From: Candidatus Berkelbacteria bacterium CG10_big_fil_rev_8_21_14_0_10_43_13
GTDB lineage: Bacteria; Patescibacteriota; UBA1384; XYA2-FULL-43-10; 1-14-0-10-43-13
Length of the DNA stretch: 32,271 bases
Direction: 5' to 3'
NCBI GenBank assembly: GCA_002773985.1
Contig: PEZW01000027.1
Location: forward strand, 1-32,271
The position numbers were made by a program, and so were the translations under genes. The notes below the pieces were generated by a model. It was not told where the DNA came from. It searched no databases and saw only the letters and a program-made list of their open reading frames with translations. Shown here one piece after another: positions 15,910 to 24,190 of the stretch (position 1 is the stretch's first letter; the number at the start of each line of letters is the position of its first letter).

Positions 15910-17265
15910 ATGTCTGAAGTTGATAAAAGTATTTTCAAGGCGTATGACATCAGGGGAGTCTATCCCGAGTCGATAAATGAGGACCTGGCGTATAAAATTG
16001 CTCAGGGTTATGTCGAGATCATCAAGCCGGAGGGCAAGGTGGCTGTTGGTTATGATGTTCGTAATTCCTCGCCGGCATTGCATGCTGAGGTGGTCAGAGG
16101 ACTGACTGACGCAGGAGTCGATGTTGTCGATATCGGTCTGATTTCGACTGAGATGCTTTACTTTGCCGTCGGTCAATACGGCTATGCCGGCGGTATCACC
16201 GTCACCGCTTCGCACAATCCCAAGGAATATGGCGGCATGAAAATGGTCAAGGAAAAAGCGATGCCGATCACCGGCGAGACTGGTATTATGGAAATTAGTG
16301 ACTTCTGTGTCGAAGGAAGATCTATAGAAGCAGACAAAAAGGGGAGTGTCGAGAAAAAAGACATTATGACCGATTTTGCCAATTTCACGGTCAAATTTGT
16401 TGACACTTCGAAGATTAAGCCGACTAAACTAACTATAAATCCAAATTTTGGCTTTGAAGGTGTGGTCCTGAAAGCCGTTATCAAAGCGGGTAATTTACCG
16501 ATAGAAGTTGTCGGGATAAACGACACGCCTGATGGTAATTTTCCCAAAGGCCGACCGGATCCATTTCTGCCAGAAAATCGACCGGAATTTATCGAGACAG
16601 TCAAAAGTTCAGGCAGTGATCTCGGTGTTGCTTGGGACGCTGACGCCGACAGAGTGTTTTTTTGTACCAGCTCAGGCAAGTTTGTCGAGCCGTACTACAC
16701 CAACGCGGCCCTGATCGCTTATATGTTGAAGAAAGATCCCGGTGCCACTATTATATATGATCCGCGCTATACTTGGGCGCTGATCGATAGTGCCGAACAA
16801 AATGGCGGCAAAGCCGAAATTTGTCGAGTCGGCCATTCCTTCATCAAGCTGGCGATGCGGAAATCAAACGCCTTCTTTTCCGGCGAATCGAGTGGTCACA
16901 CTTACTTCCGTGATTTTTGGTTTGCTGACTCCGGCATCTTGCCGTTACTGGAAATACTGGAAATGCTTGGTGCGACCGGCAAAACACTAGACGAAATTTT
17001 GGCACCATATTATGCCAAGTATTTCATTTCCGGTGAGTACAATAACAAAGTTGCCGATAGCCAGGCAGTCGTGAATAAAATTGAGGAAAAATATTCTGAC
17101 TCAGAAATTTCCAAGCTTGACGGTCTTTCGATCGAATATCCGGATTGGCGTGCCAATATTCGCTCTTCAAACACCGAGCCACTCCTGCGCTTAAACGTCG
17201 AAGCCAAGAGCGAAAAACTGATGGAAGAAAAACGCGATGAATTGCTAGCGATGATTATTCATTAG
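15910..17265 (+). CDS. Phosphomannomutase/phosphoglucomutase
   Basis: This alpha-D-phosphohexomutase interconverts hexose 1- and 6-phosphates to supply sugar nucleotides or glycolysis. It has the active-site phosphoserine loop TVTASHNPKEYGGMK, the Mg-binding loop DADADRVFF, the sugar-binding loop GESSGHTYFRDF and the phosphate-binding loop RSSNTEPLLRLNVEA. The length of 451 aa matches the ManB/AlgC type. ATG 15910 is chosen over GTG 15904, because AAAGGAG (15898-15904) then has a spacing of 5. Downstream genes begin 14 bases later and may be co-transcribed. Confidence 0.96.
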   Translation: MSEVDKSIFKAYDIRGVYPESINEDLAYKIAQGYVEIIKPEGKVAVGYDVRNSSPALHAEVVRGLTDAGVDVVDIGLISTEMLYFAVGQYGYAGGITVTASHNPKEYGGMKMVKEKAMPITGETGIMEISDFCVEGRSIEADKKGSVEKKDIMTDFANFTVKFVDTSKIKPTKLTINPNFGFEGVVLKAVIKAGNLPIEVVGINDTPDGNFPKGRPDPFLPENRPEFIETVKSSGSDLGVAWDADADRVFFCTSSGKFVEPYYTNAALIAYMLKKDPGATIIYDPRYTWALIDSAEQNGGKAEICRVGHSFIKLAMRKSNAFFSGESSGHTYFRDFWFADSGILPLLEILEMLGATGKTLDEILAPYYAKYFISGEYNNKVADSQAVVNKIEEKYSDSEISKLDGLSIEYPDWRANIRSSNTEPLLRLNVEAKSEKLMEEKRDELLAMIIH

Positions 17266-17279
17266 AGAAGGGAGATATT

Positions 17280-17504
17280 ATGCGCGAATGGTATGAGAAT
17301 CCTGATCAGGCAGAAGTCGATCAAGCCTCAGAGGTTGCTCGGCGGTTATTTGACAAAAGTATCGAAGCGATAAAAACAGCATCAGAAAAACACAGATCGT
17401 CGAAAGTTTTTACGATAAATTTGCCTGATCCAGAAATTCAAAATGATGTGTCTTTGCCTGAAGATCTGATTGCTGAATTCAATCAAAAGCTGGTTGATGC
17501 ATGA
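17280..17504 (+). CDS. Hypothetical protein, N-terminal piece of a probably interrupted gene (74 aa)
   Basis: The family is not recognised. The start is supported by AGGGAGA before the ATG. The chain is helical and acidic (NPDQAEVDQASEVARRLFDK) and ends at a TGA. The same frame remains open beyond that TGA for 19 codons without a start codon, then continues into the open frame at 17562-18260. The two pieces together would make a protein of about 326 residues. It lies 14 bases behind the phosphohexomutase gene. Confidence 0.65.
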   Translation: MREWYENPDQAEVDQASEVARRLFDKSIEAIKTASEKHRSSKVFTINLPDPEIQNDVSLPEDLIAEFNQKLVDA

Positions 17505-17561
17505 TTTGGTCATATTAAGGTTGTAAGCGCAGGCTTAGACGTTCATTTCGATCCACATAGT

Positions 17562-18260
17562 ATGGATTTATTTTGCGAAGTAGAACAATCATCATCTGGG
17601 ACAGGATCTATTGGTGAAAAACTTGCCGATAGCGAAAAAAATTTGCCAAGTGGTTTGACAGTAGCTCTTGCGGAGGCGATAGAACAGGATTATGTGGACA
17701 CAGGACTTTCTCACATCTTAAGTTTGGGCGTGACATCCATAGATCAACTTCTTGATCTCATAAAAGTTCCGAATATCTCGAGAGTGAGAGAATTGTCCTC
17801 AAGTGAGAAACGAGAACTGATCGAACAAGTTTATAGATGGACGAAAAAATATCCCCAGCTAGAAGCCGAGGTGGTAGTAGATGATGGTAGCCAAGAAAGA
17901 GTTGCCAGGTGGGGTGAGACAGGCCTGAGTCCAGAGACAATAGTCGACATTCAATTATTCCGGACGAGCGAACTTCTTGAACCTGAAAATGAAGAAGCCA
18001 GAAAGAAAAAGCAAGAAGTTGTTTTGAGTGGAAGATGTGCACATTGCGGAAATTCAGTCTCACTGGATGGAATTCTTGAATACTACAGCGGAGAATTAAA
18101 CGGCTTATTTTCATATGTAAGTGACGAGGGAAGAGAAGTTCACGTGCCAGCGGAACGCGAGAATGAACAATCCCAGACATGGGGAATATTATTTCAACAC
18201 GACCACGAAGGCGCCGAAAAACCAGCTACTTTTCATCTGTCAGGAAGTCGAATTGAATAA
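17562..18260 (+). CDS. Hypothetical protein, C-terminal piece of a probably interrupted gene (232 aa)
   Basis: It has the same frame as the 74-aa ORF before it. The ATG at 17562 has no SD site, which supports readthrough or a broken gene rather than independent initiation. Residues about 30-85 (LTVALAEAIEQDYVDTGLSH...) are helical and acidic. Near the C-terminus there is a possible half zinc site, RCAHCGNS, and later His residues in LFQHDHEG. No family is recognised. A substitution of a sense codon (for example TGG, CGA or GGA) to TGA would explain the arrangement. Confidence 0.6.
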   Translation: MDLFCEVEQSSSGTGSIGEKLADSEKNLPSGLTVALAEAIEQDYVDTGLSHILSLGVTSIDQLLDLIKVPNISRVRELSSSEKRELIEQVYRWTKKYPQLEAEVVVDDGSQERVARWGETGLSPETIVDIQLFRTSELLEPENEEARKKKQEVVLSGRCAHCGNSVSLDGILEYYSGELNGLFSYVSDEGREVHVPAERENEQSQTWGILFQHDHEGAEKPATFHLSGSRIE

Positions 18261-18337
18261 GCAGATGGAATCATCACAGAAAAAACAATATTGTCAATGC
18301 TTTACACACAAGCTCAAATGTGCTAAGGTTTTCAAGT

Positions 18338-18470
18338 AATCACGAAAATACAAAATTATAAGAAAATACGAAAATTTTGAGTTTCGGAATTTGAAGTTCA
18401 TTTAGTCCCCCAAAGGGGGATCTCCCTTCGGGAGAAAATTAGGAATTAGGAATTAGGAATTAGAAATTGG
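18338..18470. repeat. Nested repeats upstream of rpsT
   Basis: In order: a family E unit (AATCACGAAAATACAAAA), a double mini-hairpin (TCCCCC-aaa-GGGGGA at 18406-18420 and TCTCCC-ttc-GGGAGA at 18421-18435), then a family B run of AATTAGG units to about 18470. The order of families matches the 5.8-kb spacer. Confidence 0.7.
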
Positions 18471-18485
18471 AGCGAAAGCGACCTT

Positions 18486-18806
18486 ATGCCTATCATCAAA
18501 TCAGCCAAAAAAGCTCTTCGTGTCAGTATTAGAAAACACGAAATCAACGACGCTACTCGCGCCAAGATCAAGAGTGCCGTCAAAGGCGTCAAAGTCGGGA
18601 CAAAAAGCAACGATAAAAATATTGACGAACTCTTGAGCAAAGCCTATCGAGAGCTTGACATCGCCTCGAAGAAAAATGTCATTCACAAAAACAAAGCTTC
18701 CAGACTTAAGTCTCGACTAGCCAAGTCAATTGCCAAAATTGCTGACGTCCCGGTAGAAAAAAAGGCCAAGAAATCGGTGGCGAAGAAAACAACCAAGAAA
18801 AAATAA
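18486..18806 (+). CDS. rpsT: 30S ribosomal protein S20
   Basis: S20 is a helical protein binding the 5' domain of 16S rRNA. The family pattern is visible: MPIIKSAKKALRVSIRKHEI, then AKIKSAVKGVK, and HKNKASRLKSRLAKSI near the C-terminus. The 106-aa length includes a Lys-rich tail (KKAKKSVAKKTTKKK) longer than in many bacteria. The start is the only sensible ATG; a weak GAGCG/GCGACC precedes it. A strong terminator follows. Confidence 0.93.
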   Translation: MPIIKSAKKALRVSIRKHEINDATRAKIKSAVKGVKVGTKSNDKNIDELLSKAYRELDIASKKNVIHKNKASRLKSRLAKSIAKIADVPVEKKAKKSVAKKTTKKK

Positions 18807-18852
18807 CCAAACATCGCGCCAAGAAATAAGAATATTTGACTATCGATATTTA

Positions 18853-18881
18853 AAAAAATCCGGACAACTTCCGGATTTTTT
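18853..18881 (+). terminator. Terminator of rpsT
   Basis: AAAAAATCCGGA pairs with TCCGGATTTTTT around a 5-base loop. Confidence 0.9.
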
Positions 18882-18900
18882 AATTACAGGACTTACGCAT

Positions 18901-19036
18901 TTTGTCATCCCGGCCTGTGGCTGGAGAGCCGGGATCTTACTATTTAATAACTCAAGATCACTCGACTCCTCCGCCAGCTCCTCGAGTCTAAACGACCTCG
19001 GAGTCGATGGCCGGCGGATTCGCTCGGGATGACAAA
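18901..19036. repeat. Family F composite element between rpsT and lepB
   Basis: The ends are perfect 12-bp inverted repeats, TTTGTCATCCCG and CGGGATGACAAA. The interior contains an ATCCCGGC/GCCGGGAT hairpin and further complementary pieces (TCCGCC...GGCGGA, CTCGAGTC...). It lies between two convergent genes, with no ORF. Confidence 0.75.
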
Positions 19037-19081
19037 CAAATTCAATACTTTTAACTTTTTACTTTAAACTTTTAACTAAAC

Positions 19082-19696
19082 TCACATATCACTGGTCAAC
19101 TGGAAGGCGGGAAGAAGACGAGAGATAGCTTTGCCTCGGATGAAACGTTTGCCGACTGGGCCGAAATAGCGTGAGTCGTTGGAATTTGGTCGGTTGTCAC
19201 CCATGACAAAATATTGATCGGATGTCAGCGTCCAGACGCCACCAGGATCAGTGCCGACACTATAACGTATATAATCTTCGTCTTTCTTGGCGTCGTTGAC
19301 AAAGACATACTCGTCCTTGATCTCTATTTTTTCCCCGGGCAAACCGACAATTCTTTTGATGTAGGTCTTGTTTGTCGGATCACCGGGGTAACTCAGTATG
19401 ATGATGTCACCACGTTGCGGTTTTGTATCGTTATAAATATTTTTACTCCAGAAAATCCAGTCGCCATCCTTGAAAGTCGGTGACATCGAAACTCCGCTGA
19501 CTACAAAGACACTAAAGAAAAGCGTGTTGATGATGGCCAAAACGACTAGAATCAAGACCAGCCATTTTGTCAGGTCAAAAATGATTCCGCCGCCATATAT
19601 CAGCTTGTAAAGCCAAGATCTCGAGCCGATACTTACATCTATTTCCTGCGGCGCGATCACGCTTGGCGCGACTTCTGTGTTTACTTCATTATTCAA
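19082..19696 (-). CDS. lepB: Signal peptidase I
   Basis: This membrane serine protease removes signal peptides of secreted proteins. A transmembrane helix spans about residues 38-66. It is followed by the catalytic Ser in VSGVSMSPTFKDGD, the catalytic Lys in KTYIKRIVGLPGE and the family motif GDNRPNSNDSRYFGPV. The length of 204 aa is typical. The first 8 bases overlap the end of the preceding DUF2207 gene, which implies translational coupling. It is the last gene of the minus-strand run that begins with polA. Confidence 0.96.
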   Translation of the reverse strand: MNNEVNTEVAPSVIAPQEIDVSIGSRSWLYKLIYGGGIIFDLTKWLVLILVVLAIINTLFFSVFVVSGVSMSPTFKDGDWIFWSKNIYNDTKPQRGDIIILSYPGDPTNKTYIKRIVGLPGEKIEIKDEYVFVNDAKKDEDYIRYSVGTDPGGVWTLTSDQYFVMGDNRPNSNDSRYFGPVGKRFIRGKAISRLLPAFQLTSDM

Positions 19697-21170
19697 AGCC
19701 TGGCTCCTTCAGACTAGCTAAGCTTCTAGCGACATACGAGACTATCGGGAAAAGCGACAGGCAAAAATCTTGCAGACCAGGGCTAAGTTCGTCTGAAACA
19801 TACCAATTTGGTAAAACAAAATCCTGTTCTGAAAATCTTTTTGCCCAGGCGACTTCGCAATCAAGGACGATCGCGTAGGGCAAATTTTTTTGAAAAAGTT
19901 CCTGGTTTTCAAATGAAAATGGTATTTTTTCTGGATTTGACAGGTATTTGCGGAAAGCGAGCCAGTTGCTCATCATTTCTTGTCCAATCGCGGTGCGATT
20001 TGGGATTCTGCGAGCAGTGACAGTGATAATCAGACCAGACAGCATCATACCAGCCCAAAAGAATAAAATATATGGTGGATTGGTAAATACAAGCATACTC
20101 AGCAAGAAACAGGCTAGACCAGTGAAAAACGCTCCCATACCGACAATTTGATATTTACGATGGACTCGCTGGGGATTTGTTTTAAAATAGCCAAGACGAG
20201 TCGATAAAACATAAATACCAGAGGCAACAAGAGATATCTTTTTGCTGTAGAGATGGTTGTTTATACGTTGTTCGATCTCAGCACCATCGGAGACGACGCT
20301 GGCTCTAAAGATCTTCGAAAGCAGGACTTTTTCGTACGATAGAAGACGTTGGTCATATCTATTCTTGACAAAAGCAAAATCTCTTTCCTTATCAAGAATA
20401 TAGATATTACCTCTCTCAGCCAAGTCGACCAAAGTTGACGCAATCTCACGCGGGCCGACGTTTTGGTGATAGAGGACCCCGGCGATTGCTGGTGGCAGGG
20501 CCATCGGTGGTGAATCAGTTTCTTTGTCGGGGATATCGATTTTTTGTTGTTTTGATTCGACCGTGATAAAGCCGATCATGAAGATGAGCGTCAGTATCGG
20601 CAGAGCTAGAGCGACGATATACCAAGCTGATGATTTGATGTTGGCAACGGCGGCATACAGTTTGAAAAGCAAAGGCGGATCGACTGTGCCCGGTGGCATC
20701 TCTATGATGACCGAGAGAGTGGAATCAGGTCCGACACCGGAGGCATAATAATCGATGACTTTGTCGCTAATTGCGGCAACACTTGTGGAATCAACACCGT
20801 GGATACCCTTGATCTCGTAAATAGAAGACTTGACAACACTCTTTGGCAAGGTCATGAGGATATGAACTGAACTGTAACCGATACCAGTATTATCCAAGAT
20901 TGGCAAAATTAATTCGTCGCTTGAGCCGGAAGTGTCGATGTGCTGTTTCAGTTTTTGTCCATCGACAATAACGCTGCCGTCCTCGGCAATTTTCAGGGCG
21001 ATCGTCAAGTCAGCGGAGTCTGTTGGCGGTGTATATTTATTTGTGTCGGCTTTGTAGGTCTGAACACTGGTGTATCCTAGGCCGAGTACAGCAAAAAGGA
21101 AAGCAAAAACTGCTAGCTTTCGCCAATAAAAATTTACTATCGGATATTTCCGGTGGTTTTTTTTCGGCAC
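19689..21170 (-). CDS. DUF2207-family membrane protein (493 aa)
   Basis: It has an N-terminal membrane helix (about 18-36), an extracellular beta-rich region, a second helix near residues 180-203, then the conserved cytoplasmic segment PPAIAGVLYHQNVGPREIAS followed by TLVDLAERGNIYI. Two close helices lie near 344-385, and a C-terminal part contains LPYAIVLDCEVAWAKRF. These are the hallmarks of DUF2207 (YciQ-like) predicted membrane proteins; function is not established. It starts at GTG 21170 with GGAGGGAC upstream. It lies 29 bases after holA and overlaps lepB by 8 bases. Confidence 0.85.
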   Translation of the reverse strand: MPKKNHRKYPIVNFYWRKLAVFAFLFAVLGLGYTSVQTYKADTNKYTPPTDSADLTIALKIAEDGSVIVDGQKLKQHIDTSGSSDELILPILDNTGIGYSSVHILMTLPKSVVKSSIYEIKGIHGVDSTSVAAISDKVIDYYASGVGPDSTLSVIIEMPPGTVDPPLLFKLYAAVANIKSSAWYIVALALPILTLIFMIGFITVESKQQKIDIPDKETDSPPMALPPAIAGVLYHQNVGPREIASTLVDLAERGNIYILDKERDFAFVKNRYDQRLLSYEKVLLSKIFRASVVSDGAEIEQRINNHLYSKKISLVASGIYVLSTRLGYFKTNPQRVHRKYQIVGMGAFFTGLACFLLSMLVFTNPPYILFFWAGMMLSGLIITVTARRIPNRTAIGQEMMSNWLAFRKYLSNPEKIPFSFENQELFQKNLPYAIVLDCEVAWAKRFSEQDFVLPNWYVSDELSPGLQDFCLSLFPIVSYVARSLASLKEPGFE

Positions 21171-21199
21171 TGCCTTTTGTCCCTCCAGATTTTACCTCT

Positions 21200-22165
21200 T
21201 TAACTAATTTTACCACTTTTGCAGAAATCAACAAAGAGCAAAACAAGGGCATTTTCGACTTCTATTTCGCTTGATTTGAGCGCGCTGTCGTAATCTTCAA
21301 GCTGGCGATAAAAATAAGCCAATTCTTCTAATGAAATTTTGCGAACCGCTGCTTCGGTTTTTCTGACGACAAAAGGATGCAAGCCAGCGGTTTTGGCAAT
21401 GTTTCCCTCGCCTCGCTGAGCCAGGTCTTTGACGATAATCATATTGCGAAATTGATAGATGACAAGATTGAAAACCATCATCATGTCGTCGCCATTTTTC
21501 ATAAAGGAGTGCAAAAGCTCGATCGCTCGTCGACTATTTCTGGCCGCCAGGGCGTCCGTAAGATCAAAGATTTTCAGCTCTATGTTTGGTTCGACCAGTT
21601 GTTCGACATCGTCAAGTGAGATCTCATCGTGTTTCTGAGCTGTGGCAAAAGCGGCCAATTTCAAAATTTCATTTTGCAATCGCCAGAGATCCGGTCCGAC
21701 ATAAAGGATCAGCCCGGCTGTCGCTTGATTGCTGATCTTGATATTTTGTTCAGCAGTTTTGATCGCAATAAAACGACGCATAGTTGTCTCATCGACTGGC
21801 ATGTAGTGTTTGTTTTTGGCATTTTTAATTAGAAACTTGAAAAGAGCATCGCGAGCATCAGGCTTGCCTTCGTCGACAAAAATTATCTCCGATGTTTTCG
21901 GCAATTTTTCGAGAGTGGGGATTAGTTTTTTGCGAAGATCTGAATTGTCCTTCTCGACGAGCAGATTCCTGACAATAGTCAATTTCTTATCACCAAGAAA
22001 AGGTGCTGAGAGGACGGCGTCGGTAAAGTTTTCCAGCGTCAATTTGTTGGCTTCGAGTTTATTTACATTTAGATCAGATTGCTGGCCAGCGATAAAATCA
22101 GCGACGATTTTTGCCGCCACTGCTGAAACAGAATATGTATCTTCACCATAAAGAAATTTAATCAT
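21200..22165 (-). CDS. holA: DNA polymerase III, delta subunit
   Basis: Delta opens the sliding clamp within the clamp loader. The protein begins MIKFLYGEDTYSV and carries FTDAVLSAPFLGDKKLTIVRN, IIFVDEGKPDARDALFKFL, the LILYVGPDLWRLQNEILKLA segment and the C-terminal collar helices (ELLHSFMKNGDDMMMVFNLV). The length of 321 aa is normal. No SD site is seen. It is separated from the upstream polA polymerase gene by a 186-bp inverted-repeat element but lies on the same strand. Confidence 0.93.
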   Translation of the reverse strand: MIKFLYGEDTYSVSAVAAKIVADFIAGQQSDLNVNKLEANKLTLENFTDAVLSAPFLGDKKLTIVRNLLVEKDNSDLRKKLIPTLEKLPKTSEIIFVDEGKPDARDALFKFLIKNAKNKHYMPVDETTMRRFIAIKTAEQNIKISNQATAGLILYVGPDLWRLQNEILKLAAFATAQKHDEISLDDVEQLVEPNIELKIFDLTDALAARNSRRAIELLHSFMKNGDDMMMVFNLVIYQFRNMIIVKDLAQRGEGNIAKTAGLHPFVVRKTEAAVRKISLEELAYFYRQLEDYDSALKSSEIEVENALVLLFVDFCKSGKIS

Positions 22166-22181
22166 AAGATTTAAAGGATTA

Positions 22182-22367
22182 TTCGAACACGGATTTCTTT
22201 ACACGGATCAACACGGATGGCTCACCTTAATTCGTCTTACGGTAGCGAGGCATGGTTCGTCCTGGGACCGACGTCGGACGTGACCGCTCCACGATACAGG
22301 CTTCGTTACCGATAAACGTCGGACGATAGAATCCGTGAATATCCGTGTAACAAGATCCGTGTTCGAA
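22182..22367. mobile_element. MITE-like 186-bp element (family D) between polA and holA
   Basis: Terminal 37-base arms are inverted: TTCGAACACGGAT...ACACGGAT...ACACGGAT on the left and its imperfect complement at 22331-22367. The GC-rich centre carries further inversions (CGGTAGCGAGGC with GCTTCGTTACCG; CCGACGTCGG). There is no ORF of note. A single arm of the same family lies at 25614-25647. Transposition is inferred from architecture only. Confidence 0.7.
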
Positions 22368-22378
22368 CCATCTTTATT

Positions 22379-23686
22379 TTATTTGTTCCAATTATCTCCG
22401 ATACTCACATTTGCTTCGATCGGGACGCACAGAGTGACGACGCTTTCCATCACCTCTTTGACCAATTTAGCTATCTCGTCAGCATGTTTTGCTGGTGCTT
22501 CAACCACCAATTCATCGTGAACAGTCAATAACAGTTGCGAGTCCCGAGTTCCGAGTCCAGAGGAAGTCGCGGCTCCTTTTGTACTCGGTACTCGATACTC
22601 GGTACTTAGTCTCTTGTCTAGCTCTATCATCGCTAGTTTCAAGATCTCCGCTGCCGTTCCTTGGACAGGGGAATTGATGGCAATTCTTTCCTCGGCTTCA
22701 GCAATATAACGAATGTGAGATTTCAGATTTGGCAGATAACGGCGTGTGCCGAAAAGAGTCTCGACATAACCTTTATCATGGCCCATCGTGATCATTTTGT
22801 TGACATAATTTTTGATGCCGGTATGAATATCAAAATAATTTTTGATATAAAGTGCTGCTTCGTCGATGGGAATCGCGAGCGATTGAGACAGGCCGTATGG
22901 TGTCTGGCCGTAAACAATACCAAAATTAACCGCCTTGGCCTTGCGTCGTTGATCCGAGGTCACTTTCGAGAGACTGATGCCGAATATTTCGGCAGCTGTC
23001 TGAGTGTGAATATCGTCACCGTTTTTGAACGACTCAATCATCGCCCTGTCTTGCGCCAAGCAGGCGACGACACGCAGCTCGATCTGGGAATAATCAGCCG
23101 AGATCAATTTCATGCCTTTGTCAGCGACAAAAGCACTGCGGATTTTCTCCCCATATTTGCCGCGGATCGGGATATTTTGCAAATTTGGCTCAGACGAATT
23201 TAGGCGACCAGTCGAAGTCTCCATGCCATAAGTAGTGTGGAGACGTGAGTTTTCATCAACGAGAAGGGGTAGCGGTTTGAGATAAGTCGAGATCAGTTTG
23301 GCGATCTCACGGTACTCGAGAATTAGGGAAATAATTTTGTGTTGATCTTCAATTTTTTTCAGTTCACTAGCGGCAGTCGAGAATCCGTCCTTGGTCTTTT
23401 TCAAATTATTTGTCGGTAATTTCAGCTCATCAAAAAGGACGTCAGCCAACTGGCTTGGGGAAGCAACATTGAAATCACGACCAGCTAAAGTATGAATACT
23501 TCTTACCAATTTATCTAGTTCTGAAGCCAAGTTTTTTTCTAGTTTGCCAAAAACTTTGACATCGAGTTTGATGCCGTTTTTCTCCATTTCTCGCAAAACC
23601 GGTTTGACCGCCTCGTCAATTTCTTCCGAAGTAATTGCTGGAATTTTCATCCCTAGTTTATTGGCTTTTTCCAAAATCTCGTTCAA
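22379..23686 (-). CDS. polA: DNA polymerase I, polymerase domain as a separate protein
   Basis: The 435-aa chain is a complete family-A polymerase domain: motif A ISADYSQIELRV, motif B/O-helix RRKAKAVNFGIVYGQTPYGL and motif C LTVHDELVVEAP. It begins shortly before the polymerase thumb (EIDEAVKPVLREMEKNGIKL); the 3'-5' exonuclease domain is absent. The start is a TTG at 23686 with AGAGG 6 bases upstream, overlapping the preceding gene by 29 bases. Residues 361-384 (STEYRVPSTKGA...GTRDSQ), just ahead of the catalytic VHDE motif, are encoded by family A repeats and do not belong to the family. The 5'-nuclease is a separate gene at 24191-25288. Confidence 0.95.
   Translation of the reverse strand: MNEILEKANKLGMKIPAITSEEIDEAVKPVLREMEKNGIKLDVKVFGKLEKNLASELDKLVRSIHTLAGRDFNVASPSQLADVLFDELKLPTNNLKKTKDGFSTAASELKKIEDQHKIISLILEYREIAKLISTYLKPLPLLVDENSRLHTTYGMETSTGRLNSSEPNLQNIPIRGKYGEKIRSAFVADKGMKLISADYSQIELRVVACLAQDRAMIESFKNGDDIHTQTAAEIFGISLSKVTSDQRRKAKAVNFGIVYGQTPYGLSQSLAIPIDEAALYIKNYFDIHTGIKNYVNKMITMGHDKGYVETLFGTRRYLPNLKSHIRYIAEAEERIAINSPVQGTAAEILKLAMIELDKRLSTEYRVPSTKGAATSSGLGTRDSQLLLTVHDELVVEAPAKHADEIAKLVKEVMESVVTLCVPIEANVSIGDNWNK
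22535..22606. repeat. Family A repeats embedded in frame in the polA polymerase gene
   Basis: The sequence has GAGTCCCGAGTTCCGAGTCC on one side and TACTCGGTACTCGATACTCG on the other, enclosing GGAAGTCGCGGCTCC. It is read on the minus strand as 24 residues directly before motif C of the polymerase. Confidence 0.8.
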
Positions 23687-24182
23687 TTCTTGCCTCTCTG
23701 GCTATTTTTTCTTCTTGTTGTTTTTTGTTTACCCAATCATACAATTCTGGGCAGATTTTATCTTTGGGCAGTTTGTGTTCGAGCTCACGCATAAACCAAA
23801 TTCTAGCATATTTGATTGTGGAAAATGGCTTGCTTCTAGTCAGCGCCATTTGAACATCTTTATCAAACATAAGTTTGTCTGAACAAAGCAAAATATTACT
23901 AGAATTACTTTCGGTTGCTGCCATGACAATTTCTTTGTCATCTCGAAATTTCAGTAAGTATTGGAGTACGGCAGCGTCCCCAGGTGTCGCAGTAGAAGCT
24001 GTGGCTAGAGCAACGTCTCGATCTTGACGGAGATCTGCTGGGACACTGGCAATTGCCATTGGGTTTTGTCGCAGTTCTTCGATCAGTTCTTCTTTCTCAA
24101 TATCTCCGACTTCTCTTAACGTTGGTTTTTCCGGCTCAGGCTGCTCAACTTCTACTGGATTATATTGTGCTACTTCTGACAT
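23658..24182 (-). CDS. DUF4116-like repeat protein between the two halves of polA (174 aa)
   Basis: Three related helical units are visible: LRQDRDVALATAS, FRDDKEIVMAATES and MFDKDVQMALTRS. They follow the D-K/R-[ED]-[IV]-x-x-A pattern of DUF4116 repeats. Function of that family is unknown. The C-terminus is charged and helical (KKQQEEKIAREARIERDFGK). AGAGGAAAAC gives a good SD site. It starts 8 bases after the 5'-nuclease gene and overlaps the polymerase gene by 29 bases, so the three are translated from one message. A role in holding nuclease and polymerase together is speculation. Confidence 0.7.
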   Translation of the reverse strand: MSEVAQYNPVEVEQPEPEKPTLREVGDIEKEELIEELRQNPMAIASVPADLRQDRDVALATASTATPGDAAVLQYLLKFRDDKEIVMAATESNSSNILLCSDKLMFDKDVQMALTRSKPFSTIKYARIWFMRELEHKLPKDKICPELYDWVNKKQQEEKIAREARIERDFGKSQ

Positions 24183-24190
24183 GTTTTCCT

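Noticed and set aside
16182-16679. 165-codon minus-strand open frame inside the phosphohexomutase gene
   Set aside because: Antisense shadow; the plus-strand protein carries all family motifs.
17502-17504. UGA recoded to glycine or selenocysteine
   Set aside because: TGA ends many genes normally here, and no convincing SECIS-like stem directly follows this TGA.
22661-23203. 180-codon plus-strand open frame within the polymerase gene
   Set aside because: It is the antisense shadow of a clearly conserved polymerase domain.
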